A stretch of 64,000 nt of DNA from Flavivirga eckloniae (lineage in GTDB: Bacteria > Bacteroidota > Bacteroidia > Flavobacteriales > Flavobacteriaceae), in assembly GCF_002886045.1 (NCBI RefSeq), contig NZ_CP025791.1, positions 744,001 to 808,000 of the forward strand. The letters run 5' to 3'. Below the pieces are notes generated by a model that searched no databases, had not been told where the DNA came from, and saw only the letters and a program-made list of their open reading frames with translations. This document shows positions 29,047 to 39,474 of the stretch, piece by piece. The stretch's first letter is position 1. Each line of letters opens with the position of its first letter. Made by a program: the position numbers and the translations under genes.

Positions 29047-31692
29047 TTAAAACAACGTCCCTTGCCCTTCGCCATCTATATCGTCTCCTTCCGATGCTTT
29101 AATATCATTATCTGAAGAAGCTTCTGGGTTAACCTCAGTTTCATCAACAACTTCTAAATCCTCTGCATGTACTTCCTCAGGAGCTTCATAAGGTAATGAA
29201 TCTAATAGATTAACCTGATTTATTTTATCTCTTGTTAACTGGTTTCCTAAAGCAGTTATCCCTTTAATAGCAATAAATTCTTCGAGGTTAACTTCCAAAT
29301 TGGCTTTTCGGTCTTTACCGCGTTCCTTAGCAAATACAACTTCTGCCATTGGTCTCCAATCTGTAGATACAATTTCTAATTGAGAATCCGGATGGTCTGA
29401 AATAAACGAATCTACTTTCGATTCATTTTCAATCAAGAAACGTTTTACATAATAAATTTCCTTTTCTCCATTATAATAGATGGCCGATACTGGTTTTTTA
29501 GGAATCCATTTTTCCATAACAATCATATCGCTATCAAAATGCATGGTTACTTCTGGTGTAACCGTTTTAATAATACCGGATTGTGTGATAATTAGGAGCT
29601 TATCTTCGCCTCTAAATTCGCCAATTAACTCGCCTCTACCATCTACATTTAAACGTTGTACGGAATCATCAAACCATATTTTACGTGGTTTTAAAGTAGA
29701 AACGCCTTTTTCTTTTAACTCAACGCGTTTTATAGAATATTTAGTAACCAAATTTCCTTTAGATACGCGACCTTTTATAAGTATATCGGCAAAATTAATA
29801 TCCCATTTCAACTTCTTGATACTTCCAGCCTGTCGTAACAATATAGTAACGACTTCGGCTTCTCCGTTAGGATTTGCAGAGAAATAAAGTACCGTAGAGC
29901 CCTTATTCCCATTAGTTAAGTCGTATTCTTTATCTCTTGTTACACCAGTAACAGCGAACCTTTTAATGTATGAAGGCCCATTTTTTCCATCGCGATAAAT
30001 CAAGTTATAAATAGTACGCTTGTCTTTCTTTTTAAAGACGGCCACATACATAATATCTTTACCTATAAAAGTTTTTGTATCTACTTTGGTAACGACCATT
30101 TTACCGGCCTTGGTAAATACAATAATATCATCTATATCGCTACAATCCCCAACATATTCATCTTTACGAAGCGATGTACCTATAAAACCTTCTGCCCTAT
30201 TTACATAAAGTTTTGTATTTCTTATAACCACTTTGGTGGCATCAACATCATCAAAAACACGAATCTCTGTTTTGCGCTCTCTTCCTTCTCCGTAATCTTT
30301 CTTCAATCTTTTAAAGTATGAAATCGCATACTCGATAAGGTTCTCTAAATGATGTTTTATTTCAGCTATTTGCTCTTCTAAAGCTTCAATGCGCTGCTGT
30401 GCTTTGTCAATATCAAATTTCGATATACGTTTAATTCGAATCTCCGTTAGCCTAACAATATCATCTTCTGTAACGGCACGTTTTAAGTGCTTAATATGTG
30501 GTTGCAGCCCTTTATCGATAGCCTTTATAACACCTTCCCAAGTTTCCTCTTCCTCAATTTCGCGGTAAATTCTGTTTTCAATAAAAATACGCTCCAAACT
30601 TGCAAAGTGCCACTGTTCTTCATGCTCTCCTAATCTAATTTCAAGCTCACTTTTAAGCAAGTGAACAGTATTATCTGTAGAACGACGCAGCATTTCAGAC
30701 ACCCCAACAAATAAAGGTTTATTATCTTCAATAACACAACCTAAAGGCGAAATAGACGATTCACAACTTGTAAATGCATACAACGCATCAATCGTTTTAT
30801 CTGGTGATAACCCTCCTGGTAAGTGCACTAAAATTTCAACTTCGGCAGCAGTGTTATCTTCAATCTTTTTAATCTTTATTTTCCCCTTATCGTTAGCTTT
30901 TAAAATAGAATCTATAAGCGACGACGTTGTTGTTCCAAAGGGAATCTCAGTAATCACAAGTGTATTCTTGTTTAACTGGGAAATTTTAGCTCGCACGCGA
31001 ACTTTCCCACCACGTAATCCATCATTATAATTGGTAAAATCTGCAATTCCGGCAGTTGGAAAGTCCGGCACTATGGTAAACCGCTTTCCTTGTAAATGCT
31101 TTATTGAAGCATCTATAAGTTCGATGAAATTATGTGGTAATATTTTTGTTGATAATCCTACGGCAATCCCCTCGCCTCCTTGTGCCAATAGCAACGGAAA
31201 CATTACCGGTAAGTTTACGGGCTCTTTACGTCTGCCATCATAACTGGCTTGCCATTCAGTAATTTTTGGGTTATAGACTACATCCAACCCAAATTTAGAA
31301 ATACGAGCTTCAATATAACGGGATGCTGCGGCACTATCTCCTGTTAAAATATTCCCCCAGTTTCCTTGGGTATCTATTAATAAATCTTTCTGACCAATTT
31401 GCACCATCGCATCTGCAATACTCGCATCTCCATGCGGGTGGTACTGCATGGTGTGCCCTACAATATTTGCCACCTTGTTGTAACGTCCATCATCCAAATC
31501 TTTCATAGAATGCATGATACGTCGTTGTACAGGTTTAAAACCGTCTTCAATGGCCGGTACGGCACGTTCTAAAATAACATAGGATGCATAATCCAGAAAC
31601 CAATCCTTATACATGCCCGTAACCCGGGTAATGGTTTCTTGAGACTCATCTTGTTCGTTTGTTAAATCGTCGTTTGGGTCGTCTTCAGTCAT
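29047..31692 (-). CDS. parC: DNA topoisomerase IV subunit A
   Basis: ParC cleaves and rejoins DNA to unlink sister chromosomes. The 881-residue protein has the type IIA winged-helix and tower domains, with the catalytic tyrosine in AAASRYIEARIS (Tyr126) and the PHGDASIADAM segment of the quinolone-resistance region. The C-terminal beta-pinwheel is degenerate, and the protein ends in an acidic Glu/Asp-rich tail from about residue 835. I call it topoisomerase IV rather than gyrase because it is encoded with a short ParE-like partner; Bacteroidota gyrA is usually elsewhere. It lies last in the parE - membrane protein - parC operon. Confidence 0.93.
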   Translation of the reverse strand: MTEDDPNDDLTNEQDESQETITRVTGMYKDWFLDYASYVILERAVPAIEDGFKPVQRRIMHSMKDLDDGRYNKVANIVGHTMQYHPHGDASIADAMVQIGQKDLLIDTQGNWGNILTGDSAAASRYIEARISKFGLDVVYNPKITEWQASYDGRRKEPVNLPVMFPLLLAQGGEGIAVGLSTKILPHNFIELIDASIKHLQGKRFTIVPDFPTAGIADFTNYNDGLRGGKVRVRAKISQLNKNTLVITEIPFGTTTSSLIDSILKANDKGKIKIKKIEDNTAAEVEILVHLPGGLSPDKTIDALYAFTSCESSISPLGCVIEDNKPLFVGVSEMLRRSTDNTVHLLKSELEIRLGEHEEQWHFASLERIFIENRIYREIEEEETWEGVIKAIDKGLQPHIKHLKRAVTEDDIVRLTEIRIKRISKFDIDKAQQRIEALEEQIAEIKHHLENLIEYAISYFKRLKKDYGEGRERKTEIRVFDDVDATKVVIRNTKLYVNRAEGFIGTSLRKDEYVGDCSDIDDIIVFTKAGKMVVTKVDTKTFIGKDIMYVAVFKKKDKRTIYNLIYRDGKNGPSYIKRFAVTGVTRDKEYDLTNGNKGSTVLYFSANPNGEAEVVTILLRQAGSIKKLKWDINFADILIKGRVSKGNLVTKYSIKRVELKEKGVSTLKPRKIWFDDSVQRLNVDGRGELIGEFRGEDKLLIITQSGIIKTVTPEVTMHFDSDMIVMEKWIPKKPVSAIYYNGEKEIYYVKRFLIENESKVDSFISDHPDSQLEIVSTDWRPMAEVVFAKERGKDRKANLEVNLEEFIAIKGITALGNQLTRDKINQVNLLDSLPYEAPEEVHAEDLEVVDETEVNPEASSDNDIKASEGDDIDGEGQGTLF

Positions 31693-31721
31693 ATTTTATA
31701 TCAGTTCTGAGTAGGAGGATC

Positions 31722-31901
31722 TCACTTCTTATTCTTCGTTAATTGCCTAATTCCAAAAATGACTAATAGTATCATTATTAGTATTCCCAGATAAGCAGTG
31801 CTATTATTTTTGTAACTTAAATCACTATAATCGACTTTAAAAAGCCACGCGACCAATAAAACTGCAGATGCTATAGTTATTATTAATCGTGCTTTAATCA
31901 T
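31722..31901 (-). CDS. Small two-helix membrane protein between parE and parC
   Basis: From ATG at 31901 this encodes 59 residues with two hydrophobic segments (LIITIASAVLLVAWLF and YLGILIMILLVIFGI) and a basic C-terminus. The start codon follows the parE stop by one base, and parC begins 29 bases after its end, so it lies inside the topoisomerase operon. The family is not recognised. The hydrophobic pattern and tight spacing support a real gene. Confidence 0.7.
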   Translation of the reverse strand: MIKARLIITIASAVLLVAWLFKVDYSDLSYKNNSTAYLGILIMILLVIFGIRQLTKNKK

Positions 31902-31902
31902 A

Positions 31903-33762
31903 CTATGCTTCTTCTTCAATTAAGTCCAGTTCAACTTTTAAATTGTCTATAATAAACTCTTGTCGTGTTGGTGTATTTTTACCCATATAGAAAGAGAGTA
32001 ATTCTTCAATAGACATATTATCATCCAACATGATAGGATCTAATCGAATATCGTCGCCAATAAAATGCTTAAACTCATCCGGCGATATTTCACCCAATCC
32101 TTTAAATCGGGTTATTTCTGGTTTTGGTTTTAATTTATGAATGGCATTTACGCGCTCTTCGTCTGTATAGCAATAAATGGTTTCTTTTTTATTCCTTACA
32201 CGGAACAAAGGCGTTTGTAAGATATATAAATGCCCTTCTTTTATAACTTCAGGAAAAAACTGAAGGAAAAATGTAATTAACAACAATCGAATATGCATCC
32301 CATCTACATCGGCATCAGTCGCAATTACAACATTGTTGTAACGTAGATCCTCTAAGGATTCTTCTATATTTAAAGCTGCCTGTAACAGATTAAACTCTTC
32401 GTTTTCGTAAACAATTTTCTTACTTAATCCGTAACAGTTTAGCGGTTTTCCTTTTAAACTAAAAACGGCTTGTGTATTAACATCGCGGGATTTGGTAATA
32501 CTTCCAGATGCCGAATCTCCCTCGGTAATAAAAAGTGTTGTTTCTAAATTACGTTCGTTTTTAGTATCTCCAAAATGAACTCTACAATCACGTAATTTTT
32601 TATTATGAAGACTTGCTTTTTTAGCACGGTCTTTAGCTAATTTTCTAATACCGGAAAGTTCTTTACGCTCTCTTTCTGCTTGTAATATCTTGCGCTGAAC
32701 AGCTTCTGCCGTATCTTGATTTTTATGCAGGAAATTATCTAAATGCGTTTTTACAAAATCATTTATATAGGTTCTTACGGTAGGCAAATCGCCTCCCATA
32801 TCGGTAGAACCTAATTTTGTTTTGGTCTGACTTTCAAAGACAGGTTCCATAACTTTAATAGCTATGGCACTTACTACTGATTTTCTAATATCAGAAGCAT
32901 CATAGTTTTTACCATAAAACTCACGTATGGTTTTAACCAATGCTTCTCTAAAAGCATTTAAGTGCGTACCTCCCTGAGTGGTATTTTGTCCGTTTACAAA
33001 CGAATGATATTCTTCGCTATATTGAGTTTTACTATGTGTTAAAGCAACTTCAATATCGTCACCTCTTAAGTGAATAATTGGATATAATCTATCTGATTCA
33101 TTAATATTTTCGCTTAATAAATCCTTTAATCCGTTTTCACTAAAATACTTTTCGCCGTTGTAAACTATGGTTAAACCTGGATTTAAGTACACATAGTTTT
33201 TTAACATTTTAACGATGTACTCACTTCTAAACTTATAGTTTTTGAAAATCGTTTCATCTGGAATAAAGGATACCTTGGTTCCTTTTCTTCTCGACGTATC
33301 CTCTAATAAATCTTTATTGATTAAAGAGCCTTTCTCGAATTCTGCTGAAGCCGATTTACTATCGCGAGTAGATTCTACCCTAAAGAATGAAGACAGGGCA
33401 TTTACAGCTTTTGTACCGACCCCATTTAATCCTACCGATTTTTTAAATGCCTTAGAGTCGTACTTTCCTCCCGTATTCATTTTAGAAACCACATCTACCA
33501 CCTTACCCAAAGGAATACCACGTCCGTAATCGCGAACGGTAACCTTAGTCCCTTGTATAGATATCTCAATGGTTTTTCCAGCCCCCATGACGAACTCATC
33601 AATAGAGTTATCTAAAACCTCTTTTAACAAGATGTAAATACCATCATCTGGAGACGATCCATCTCCCAACTTACCAATGTACATCCCAGGACGCATACGG
33701 ATATGTTCTTTCCAGTCGAGTGAACGTATATTATCTTCGGTATAATTAGATTGTGCAGCCAT
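31903..33762 (-). CDS. parE: DNA topoisomerase IV subunit B
   Basis: ParE is the ATPase half of topoisomerase IV. The 619-residue protein has the GHKL ATPase motifs [19 protein letters not shown] and [14 protein letters not shown], the QTKTKLGS segment, and the Toprim motifs EGDSA and [10 protein letters not shown]. The length matches ParE rather than the longer GyrB of this phylum. It is the promoter-proximal gene of the operon with the small membrane protein and parC. Confidence 0.94.
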   Translation of the reverse strand: MAAQSNYTEDNIRSLDWKEHIRMRPGMYIGKLGDGSSPDDGIYILLKEVLDNSIDEFVMGAGKTIEISIQGTKVTVRDYGRGIPLGKVVDVVSKMNTGGKYDSKAFKKSVGLNGVGTKAVNALSSFFRVESTRDSKSASAEFEKGSLINKDLLEDTSRRKGTKVSFIPDETIFKNYKFRSEYIVKMLKNYVYLNPGLTIVYNGEKYFSENGLKDLLSENINESDRLYPIIHLRGDDIEVALTHSKTQYSEEYHSFVNGQNTTQGGTHLNAFREALVKTIREFYGKNYDASDIRKSVVSAIAIKVMEPVFESQTKTKLGSTDMGGDLPTVRTYINDFVKTHLDNFLHKNQDTAEAVQRKILQAERERKELSGIRKLAKDRAKKASLHNKKLRDCRVHFGDTKNERNLETTLFITEGDSASGSITKSRDVNTQAVFSLKGKPLNCYGLSKKIVYENEEFNLLQAALNIEESLEDLRYNNVVIATDADVDGMHIRLLLITFFLQFFPEVIKEGHLYILQTPLFRVRNKKETIYCYTDEERVNAIHKLKPKPEITRFKGLGEISPDEFKHFIGDDIRLDPIMLDDNMSIEELLSFYMGKNTPTRQEFIIDNLKVELDLIEEEA

Positions 33763-33873
33763 AGAGTTGAGCGGAATTTTACGATAGATTGCTAATATAA
33801 GACAACGTTACAAAAAATAAAACCCCCATTACACAAAGTAATTAACAATATAAAATTGTTTTTGTTGAGAACC

Positions 33874-34782
33874 TTATGCATTCGCGTCCCGCTTCTTTAA
33901 AGAGATTAGCAATATGCCTACAATAACGACCAGAGCTCCAAAAAGTTGTAATAACGTTAGGATTTCGTTTAAGAAAACTGCGGCTAAAATAATCGTAGAA
34001 ATTGGTCCGATTCCGGCTACAATCGCAAAATTCGACGAACTGATCATTTTTATAGAAGCCGATACCAAAAACGACGGAATTACGGTTGCAAAAACAGCAA
34101 TTAAAAATCCGAGTAAATAGACCTGCCATGAAAAATTAAATAAATCGACATGATTGACGATACTATAATGCACAAACACGCAGGTACACGAAACAATCAT
34201 GGCATAGGCCGTAAATTTCATAACCCCGAACTTTGGAATCAACCAGCCACTACCAACCAGATAAGACGCATAAGTGGCTGCACTTAGCAAAATTAGAACA
34301 CCTCCTATGTAAGTGTCGTTTCCAGATATGGCAACCTCATCCCAAAAAGCAATAACGATACCCAAATAGGTTAAAGCAATAGCACCAGCCTGAATTTTGG
34401 TTATTGGCTGTTTTAAAAAGAACCTGTTTAAAAGAATGACCATAGTCGGGTACAAAAACAGTATGATACGCTCTAAACTGGCTTTTATATAAGTAAGCCC
34501 TAGAAAATCGAAATAACTCGCCAAATAATACCCAATAACCCCAAAGAAAACAACCCAGGCATAATCTTTTTTCCTAACGACAAGTCCGCTATTCTCATTT
34601 CGATACAAATAAGCTATAACTACGTAAAACGGAAAAGAAAACAACATCCTAAGCAGTAAAATACTAATAGGATCTACATGATACCGATAAGCCAATTTAA
34701 CCATTACAGCTTTAGAGGAAAACAGCACTATACCCAGAATCCCTATAAGCACACCATAAACAAAAGTCCTTGTTGTTTGCAT
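33874..34782 (-). CDS. EamA/DMT-family transporter
   Basis: The 302-residue protein has ten hydrophobic helices in two EamA repeats (LIGILGIVLFSSKAVMVKLA in the first; SAATYASYLVGSGWLI opening the second). DMT proteins export or exchange small metabolites such as amino acids; the substrate cannot be told here. The protein ends in basic SLKKRDANA, on the cytoplasmic side as expected. It is convergent to nothing and stands alone between parE and a repeat-rich region. Confidence 0.88.
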   Translation of the reverse strand: MQTTRTFVYGVLIGILGIVLFSSKAVMVKLAYRYHVDPISILLLRMLFSFPFYVVIAYLYRNENSGLVVRKKDYAWVVFFGVIGYYLASYFDFLGLTYIKASLERIILFLYPTMVILLNRFFLKQPITKIQAGAIALTYLGIVIAFWDEVAISGNDTYIGGVLILLSAATYASYLVGSGWLIPKFGVMKFTAYAMIVSCTCVFVHYSIVNHVDLFNFSWQVYLLGFLIAVFATVIPSFLVSASIKMISSSNFAIVAGIGPISTIILAAVFLNEILTLLQLFGALVVIVGILLISLKKRDANA

Positions 34783-35313
34783 CCAGTGAAAGTAATTCCT
34801 TCCTTTTTAGCAACTATTTTAAATATTGAAGAATTACGATGTTCAGTTTTTTGTTAGTAGTAATCAGTTGGCGGTGTTCGGTGATCAGTGTTCAGTGATC
34901 AGTAAACAGTATATAGTGTTTGGTTAGCAGTTACAACACATCTATTCCTTTGCGTCTTTGCGGGGAAAACTCAGTGATCAGGCAACAGTATTTAGCATAA
35001 TCAACCAATTAAAAATCAATCATTTAAACCCTCAGAAATAAATAAAAAATTTAACAAATCAGAACTTCCTTTGCGTCTTAGCGGCTTAGCGTGAAAAATT
35101 CAGTGTTCAATGTTCAATGTTCAGTGTTCAGTGTTCAGTGTTCAGTAAACATGTTTAAATATAAATAAACACCATATACTTTTAAATAAACACCAAACAA
35201 CCCACAGAAAACAAAAGTCTTAATTCCTTATCCTTTGCTCTCTTTCTACCTTTCAACTTTCAACTTTCAACTTTTCAACTTCTGACTTCAAGCTTCTAAC
35301 TTCCAACTCCCAC
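34783..35313. repeat. Intergenic region of degenerate seven-base arrays
   Basis: About 530 bases without a gene. It holds GTTCAGT/GATCAGT units around 34871-34910, seven perfect-period units of TTCAGTG/TTCAATG at 35099-35147, CTTTGCGTCTTTGCGGGG at 34950-34967 with a relative at 35068-35093, and TTTCAAC-type heptamers from 35251 to 35313. The last array runs up to the stop codon of ychF. Two of these unit types recur between serC and serA. Confidence 0.7.
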
Positions 35314-36408
35314 CTAAACATTAAACAAGAAATGCATCACATCCCCATCCTTAACCACATAGTTCTTTCCTTCCACACGCATTTTCCCTGCCTCTTTCAC
35401 TTTGGTTTCACTACCGTAAGACACGTAGTCGTCGTAACCAATAACCTCGGCACGAATAAAACCTTTTTCAAAATCGGTATGAATAATACCTGCCGCCTGT
35501 GGGGCGCTTGCTCCTATGTCAACCGTCCATGCGCGAACTTCTTTTACACCAGCTGTAAAATAGGTTTGCTGATTTAACAACTTATAAGCAGAACGAATCA
35601 ACTTAGCAGAACCCGGTTCATCCAAGCCAATATCCTGTAAAAACATTTGGCGTTCCTCGTAATCATCCAATTCATTAATATCAGCTTCAGTACCAACAGC
35701 CAAAACTAATACCTCAGCATTTTCATCCTTAACCGCTTCCTTTACCCGTTCAACATAAGCATTACCAGAAGTTGCCGCACCTTCATCAACATTACAAACA
35801 TACATAACAGGCTTATCGGTAATAAACTGCAATGGTTTTACAAATTCATCATAATCCTCTTCGCTAAACTCTAAAGCACGAACCGATTTCCCTGCTTCCA
35901 AACCTGCTTTTATTGTTAGTAATATAGACTCTTCTTTCTGAGCCTCCTTATTGCCGGTTTTGGCAGCACGCTTCACTTTATCCAACTTCTTTTCAGCCGT
36001 TTCTAAATCCTTAAGCTGTAACTCCATATCGATAGTTTCTTTATCTCGTATGGGATCTACACTACCATCAACATGAACAATATTATCGTTATCAAAACAA
36101 CGCAATACATGTAGAATAGCATCGGTTTCTCTAATATTTGCTAAAAACTGATTTCCTAATCCTTCTCCCTTACTCGCTCCTTTTACAAGACCAGCAATAT
36201 CAACAATCTCAACCGTTGCAGGCATCACACGCTCTGGATTTACCAACGATTCCAATTTCTCTAAACGCGGATCTGGTACATTAACCACTCCAATATTAGG
36301 TTCTATGGTACAAAACGGAAAGTTTGCACTTTGCGCCTTGGCGTTCGATAAACAATTAAATAACGTTGACTTTCCTACGTTTGGCAATCCTACTATTCCT
36401 GCTTTCAT
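35314..36408 (-). CDS. ychF: Redox-regulated ATPase/GTPase YchF
   Basis: YchF (OLA1 family) is an Obg-related ribosome-associated P-loop NTPase that prefers ATP. The 364-residue length is exact for the family. Motifs are GLPNVGKSTLFNCLS (G1), IVDIAGLVKGASKGEGLGNQFL (G3, with the family-specific KGEGLG) and YVCNVDE for G4. The C-terminal TGS domain follows: SAYKLLNQQTYFTAGVKEVRAW and a VKDGDVMHFLFNV end. A -7 box lies 70 bases upstream, and the 5' leader contains a hairpin. It is probably monocistronic. Confidence 0.97.
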   Translation of the reverse strand: MKAGIVGLPNVGKSTLFNCLSNAKAQSANFPFCTIEPNIGVVNVPDPRLEKLESLVNPERVMPATVEIVDIAGLVKGASKGEGLGNQFLANIRETDAILHVLRCFDNDNIVHVDGSVDPIRDKETIDMELQLKDLETAEKKLDKVKRAAKTGNKEAQKEESILLTIKAGLEAGKSVRALEFSEEDYDEFVKPLQFITDKPVMYVCNVDEGAATSGNAYVERVKEAVKDENAEVLVLAVGTEADINELDDYEERQMFLQDIGLDEPGSAKLIRSAYKLLNQQTYFTAGVKEVRAWTVDIGASAPQAAGIIHTDFEKGFIRAEVIGYDDYVSYGSETKVKEAGKMRVEGKNYVVKDGDVMHFLFNV

Positions 36409-36426
36409 TTAAAATTTGTTTTCAGC

Positions 36427-36461
36427 TTCCCTGTGCCGAACATGTTTCGGTAACACGGGAA
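36427..36461 (-). promoter_or_regulatory. Hairpin in the ychF 5' leader
   Basis: TTCCCTGTG (36427-36435) pairs with CACGGGAA (36454-36461), and CCGAA (36436-36440) with TTCGG (36446-36450). It lies between the predicted -7 box and the ychF ATG, 19 bases from the start, so it would be transcribed in the leader. It could affect translation or be one of the dispersed intergenic hairpins. Confidence 0.5.
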
Positions 36462-36477
36462 TCTATTTTAGCGAGTG

Positions 36478-36485
36478 CAAAGATA
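36478..36485 (-). promoter_or_regulatory. -7 box for ychF
   Basis: The minus strand reads TATCTTTG, matching TAnnTTTG. It predicts a leader of about 60 bases that includes the hairpin at 36427-36461. Confidence 0.5.
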
Positions 36486-36650
36486 TATTATTTAATAGTA
36501 TTTTATAATTTTTATAAAACTCAATACTTATGCTTTAATATAACAACAGGCAAACTTTAACAATTCCTACTGTAGAACCACCCTTGTTTTAGATATTTTT
36601 CTGACATCTTTAGCGTATATTTACTACAATAACCCAAATAAATAATAAAT

Positions 36651-39353
36651 ATGAAACACACTTTAACATGGATGCTAAGCCTATTTAGCATGTTTTTTTC
36701 GTTCGCCCAACTAAATGTTACTGGTACTATTTCCGACACTTCCGGAACACCAATTGCAGGTGTGAATGTGCTGGAAAAAGGAACAACAAATGGCGTTGTT
36801 TCTGGTTTTGATGGAAAATTCACCATTTCTGTCAATGGAAATTCAATTTTAGTTTTTAGCTACATAGGTTATAATTCTAAAGAAGTCCCCGTTAACAATC
36901 AATCCATCATCAATGTTACGCTAGATGACGGTGTAGATCTTGATGAAGTTATTTTAGTCGGTTCCCGTAGTCTAAGACGAACCGCAACAGACACTCCCGT
37001 TCCTGTAGACGTCCTAGACGTTTCAAGTATTGCTTCAACCAGCGGTAAAGTTGAAGTTAATGAGATTTTACAATACGCCGCGCCTTCATTTAATGCCAGT
37101 AAACAATCAGGCTCAGATGGTGCCGACCATATCGTACCGGCTTCCTTGCGTGGTTTAGGTCCCGATCAAACCCTAGTCTTAATAAACGGAAAACGAAGAC
37201 ACCAATCGTCTTTGGTAAATGTTTTTGGAACCAGAGGTCGTGGAAATTCCGGAACCGACCTTAATGCCATTCCTTCGAATGCTATTAAAAGAATAGAAGT
37301 TTTAAGAGATGGTGCTTCTGCACAATATGGATCGGATGCCATTGCTGGTGTTATCAATATCGTTTTAAGAGATAATACCGATGGTTTTTCTGGAGGTATT
37401 ACCTACGGTGCTTACAGTACTGCTATTGGCGATGGTTGGGAAGCCGAGACTGGCGAAACCTTAAGTAATGTTGAGGGTAAAAACCGATTAGATGGTGATG
37501 ACAAAAGCTGGGATGGTGAAACCATTAAAATCGATGCCAATTACGGCGTTTCGTTAAACGACAAAGGCGGTTTTATAAATTTCACAACCGAGTTATTATC
37601 AAGACAAAATACCTTAAGACCCGGTTTTTCATGGAGAAAAGGTTATGGTAGTGCCGGAATTGAAGGTTTTAACTTTATGATTAATGCCGCTTTACCTATA
37701 AATGATAATACCGAAGCGTATGCTTTTGGAGGTAGAAATTTTAGAGACACCAATGCCTATGCATTCTCTCGTAGTGCATTTGTTGATGATCCTGACGATG
37801 GTGAACTGCGAACTGTTCCAAGTTTGTATCCAGATGGTTTTACACCAAGAATCACCTCGTTAATAACAGATGTATCGGTTTCTGCCGGAGTAAAGCATAA
37901 AATGAACAATGGTTGGGTATTAGACTTCAACAATACCTTTGGAAAAAACAATTTCCATTATTATATCAAAGGAAGTAACAATGCTTCTATGAGAGAGTCT
38001 TCTCCCACCGATTTTGATGCTGGCGGACATTACTTATCTCAAAATACCACAGGCATAGACTTCAGTAAATATTTTGAAAATATTGCTTCAGGAATGAACC
38101 TTGCTTTTGGTATGGAGTTTAGAACAGAAAACTTCGGGATTTTTGCTGGTGAAGTTCCCTCATACGGTCTTTATGATGTAAATGGTGTTGTAATAACCAA
38201 TCCGGCCACTCAGAGTGTTGCTACATCTCCTTTAGGAAACGAATTGCCTGGAGGCTCACAAGGGTTTCCCGGATACAGTCCAGATAACGAAGTAGATAGA
38301 AGCAGAACCAATTATGGTGTTTATCTGGATTCTGAACTCAATGTTAGTGAATCTTTTATGTTAGGCGGAGCTGTTAGATTTGAAAATTACAGCGATTTTG
38401 GAACCACCTTTAACGGAAAGCTTGCTAGTAGATTAAAAATTAACGACGATCTTTCGTTAAGAGGGTCTGTATCCACTGGCTTTAGAGCCCCTTCCCTAGC
38501 GCAATTATACTATAACCTGATCTTTAACAATATTGTAGCTGGCACATCGGTTCCTTCGTTATTATCTGCCAATAACAGTACCGTTACAAAAGCCTTTGGC
38601 ATTGGTCAATTAAATGAAGAAAAAGCTTTTAATGCCAGTGTTGGGTTTACCTATAAAAAGCGAGGTTTTACAGCCACCGTAGATGCTTACTCTATTTCTG
38701 TTGATGATAGGATTATCTTAACCGATAACTTTACAGATCAAACCATTTTAGGGCCTTTAAATGTTGATGCTGCGCAATTTTTTGCCAATGGTGTAGATAC
38801 CAGAACCACCGGTTTGGATATTGTTTTAGGTTACGAAACTAATATTGGTGAACATGGCAAAGCTAGAATTGGAGTGATAGGTAATATCAATGATTTGGAA
38901 ATTAAACGTATAAACAATGGTAACTTAAATGAGTTTACCTTCTTTGGACCATTTTCACAAGCTTATCTGGAAGCAGCTGCTCCAGATTATAAGTTTGGGC
39001 TCAATTTGGGATATACTTGTAAAAAGTTTGATGCGGCAGTGTCATTAACACAATTTAGCGAAGTTACCCTTCAGGACTTTCAATGGGTAGATTCACCTGC
39101 GACAACTCAGGCAGAAGCAGATGCCCTTTTTCCAGTAGCAACTGATGTTTACAAAGCCGCTATGGTTGTTGATCTTAGTTTAGGCTATCAACTTACCGAA
39201 AAAATTAAATTCAGTATAGGAGCCAACAACTTGTTTAATAAATACCCGACACCTCAGTTTGATGGTTGGACAGACCAGGGCGGTTTAGCCGATTCTGTTC
39301 AAATGGGTTCCGACGGTACTTATGTTTTTGGCAGACTTAATTTTAGGTTGTAA
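36651..39353 (+). CDS. TonB-dependent outer-membrane receptor
   Basis: The 900-residue protein has a signal peptide (MLSLFSMFFSFA) and an N-terminal carboxypeptidase-D-like domain (about 20-105; VTGTISDTSGTPIAGVNVLEKG). The plug domain shows SLRGLGPDQTLVLINGKRRH and IKRIEVLRDGASAQYGSDAIAGVINIV. A 22-strand barrel with a C-terminal aromatic-rich strand (TYVFGRLNFRL) follows. It resembles receptors for small organic ligands or siderophores rather than SusC, as there is no SusD partner. The ligand is unknown. It is followed after 300 bases by a second gene with the same N-terminal domain, probably not co-transcribed. Confidence 0.93.
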   Translation: MKHTLTWMLSLFSMFFSFAQLNVTGTISDTSGTPIAGVNVLEKGTTNGVVSGFDGKFTISVNGNSILVFSYIGYNSKEVPVNNQSIINVTLDDGVDLDEVILVGSRSLRRTATDTPVPVDVLDVSSIASTSGKVEVNEILQYAAPSFNASKQSGSDGADHIVPASLRGLGPDQTLVLINGKRRHQSSLVNVFGTRGRGNSGTDLNAIPSNAIKRIEVLRDGASAQYGSDAIAGVINIVLRDNTDGFSGGITYGAYSTAIGDGWEAETGETLSNVEGKNRLDGDDKSWDGETIKIDANYGVSLNDKGGFINFTTELLSRQNTLRPGFSWRKGYGSAGIEGFNFMINAALPINDNTEAYAFGGRNFRDTNAYAFSRSAFVDDPDDGELRTVPSLYPDGFTPRITSLITDVSVSAGVKHKMNNGWVLDFNNTFGKNNFHYYIKGSNNASMRESSPTDFDAGGHYLSQNTTGIDFSKYFENIASGMNLAFGMEFRTENFGIFAGEVPSYGLYDVNGVVITNPATQSVATSPLGNELPGGSQGFPGYSPDNEVDRSRTNYGVYLDSELNVSESFMLGGAVRFENYSDFGTTFNGKLASRLKINDDLSLRGSVSTGFRAPSLAQLYYNLIFNNIVAGTSVPSLLSANNSTVTKAFGIGQLNEEKAFNASVGFTYKKRGFTATVDAYSISVDDRIILTDNFTDQTILGPLNVDAAQFFANGVDTRTTGLDIVLGYETNIGEHGKARIGVIGNINDLEIKRINNGNLNEFTFFGPFSQAYLEAAAPDYKFGLNLGYTCKKFDAAVSLTQFSEVTLQDFQWVDSPATTQAEADALFPVATDVYKAAMVVDLSLGYQLTEKIKFSIGANNLFNKYPTPQFDGWTDQGGLADSVQMGSDGTYVFGRLNFRL

Positions 39354-39382
39354 TTAAAATAGTTACGGCTAATAATGCTTCA

Positions 39383-39424
39383 ATCCTTCGACAAGCTTTG
39401 GACAAACTTAGTTTAGCATGACAA
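39383..39424 (+). repeat. Dispersed CTTCGACAAGCT-type repeat, left arm
   Basis: CCTTCGACAAGCTTTGGAC then TTAGTTTAGCATGACA. It pairs in inverted orientation with the copy at 39475-39500, as the family does at 23780/23955. Confidence 0.55.
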
Positions 39425-39474
39425 AAATACTCTAAATTGTCTTTTTAGTTCTACAGACAATTGATAACTTTTTT

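Noticed and set aside
33842-34129. A 95-residue Cys/Phe-rich frame on the minus strand within the DMT transporter gene
   Set aside because: It overlaps the transporter in another frame on the same strand; the transporter has clear membrane helices and the other frame has no family signs.
35099-35147. Seven regular units that could be taken for a CRISPR array
   Set aside because: The units are seven bases long, contiguous and without spacers, so this is a simple tandem array.
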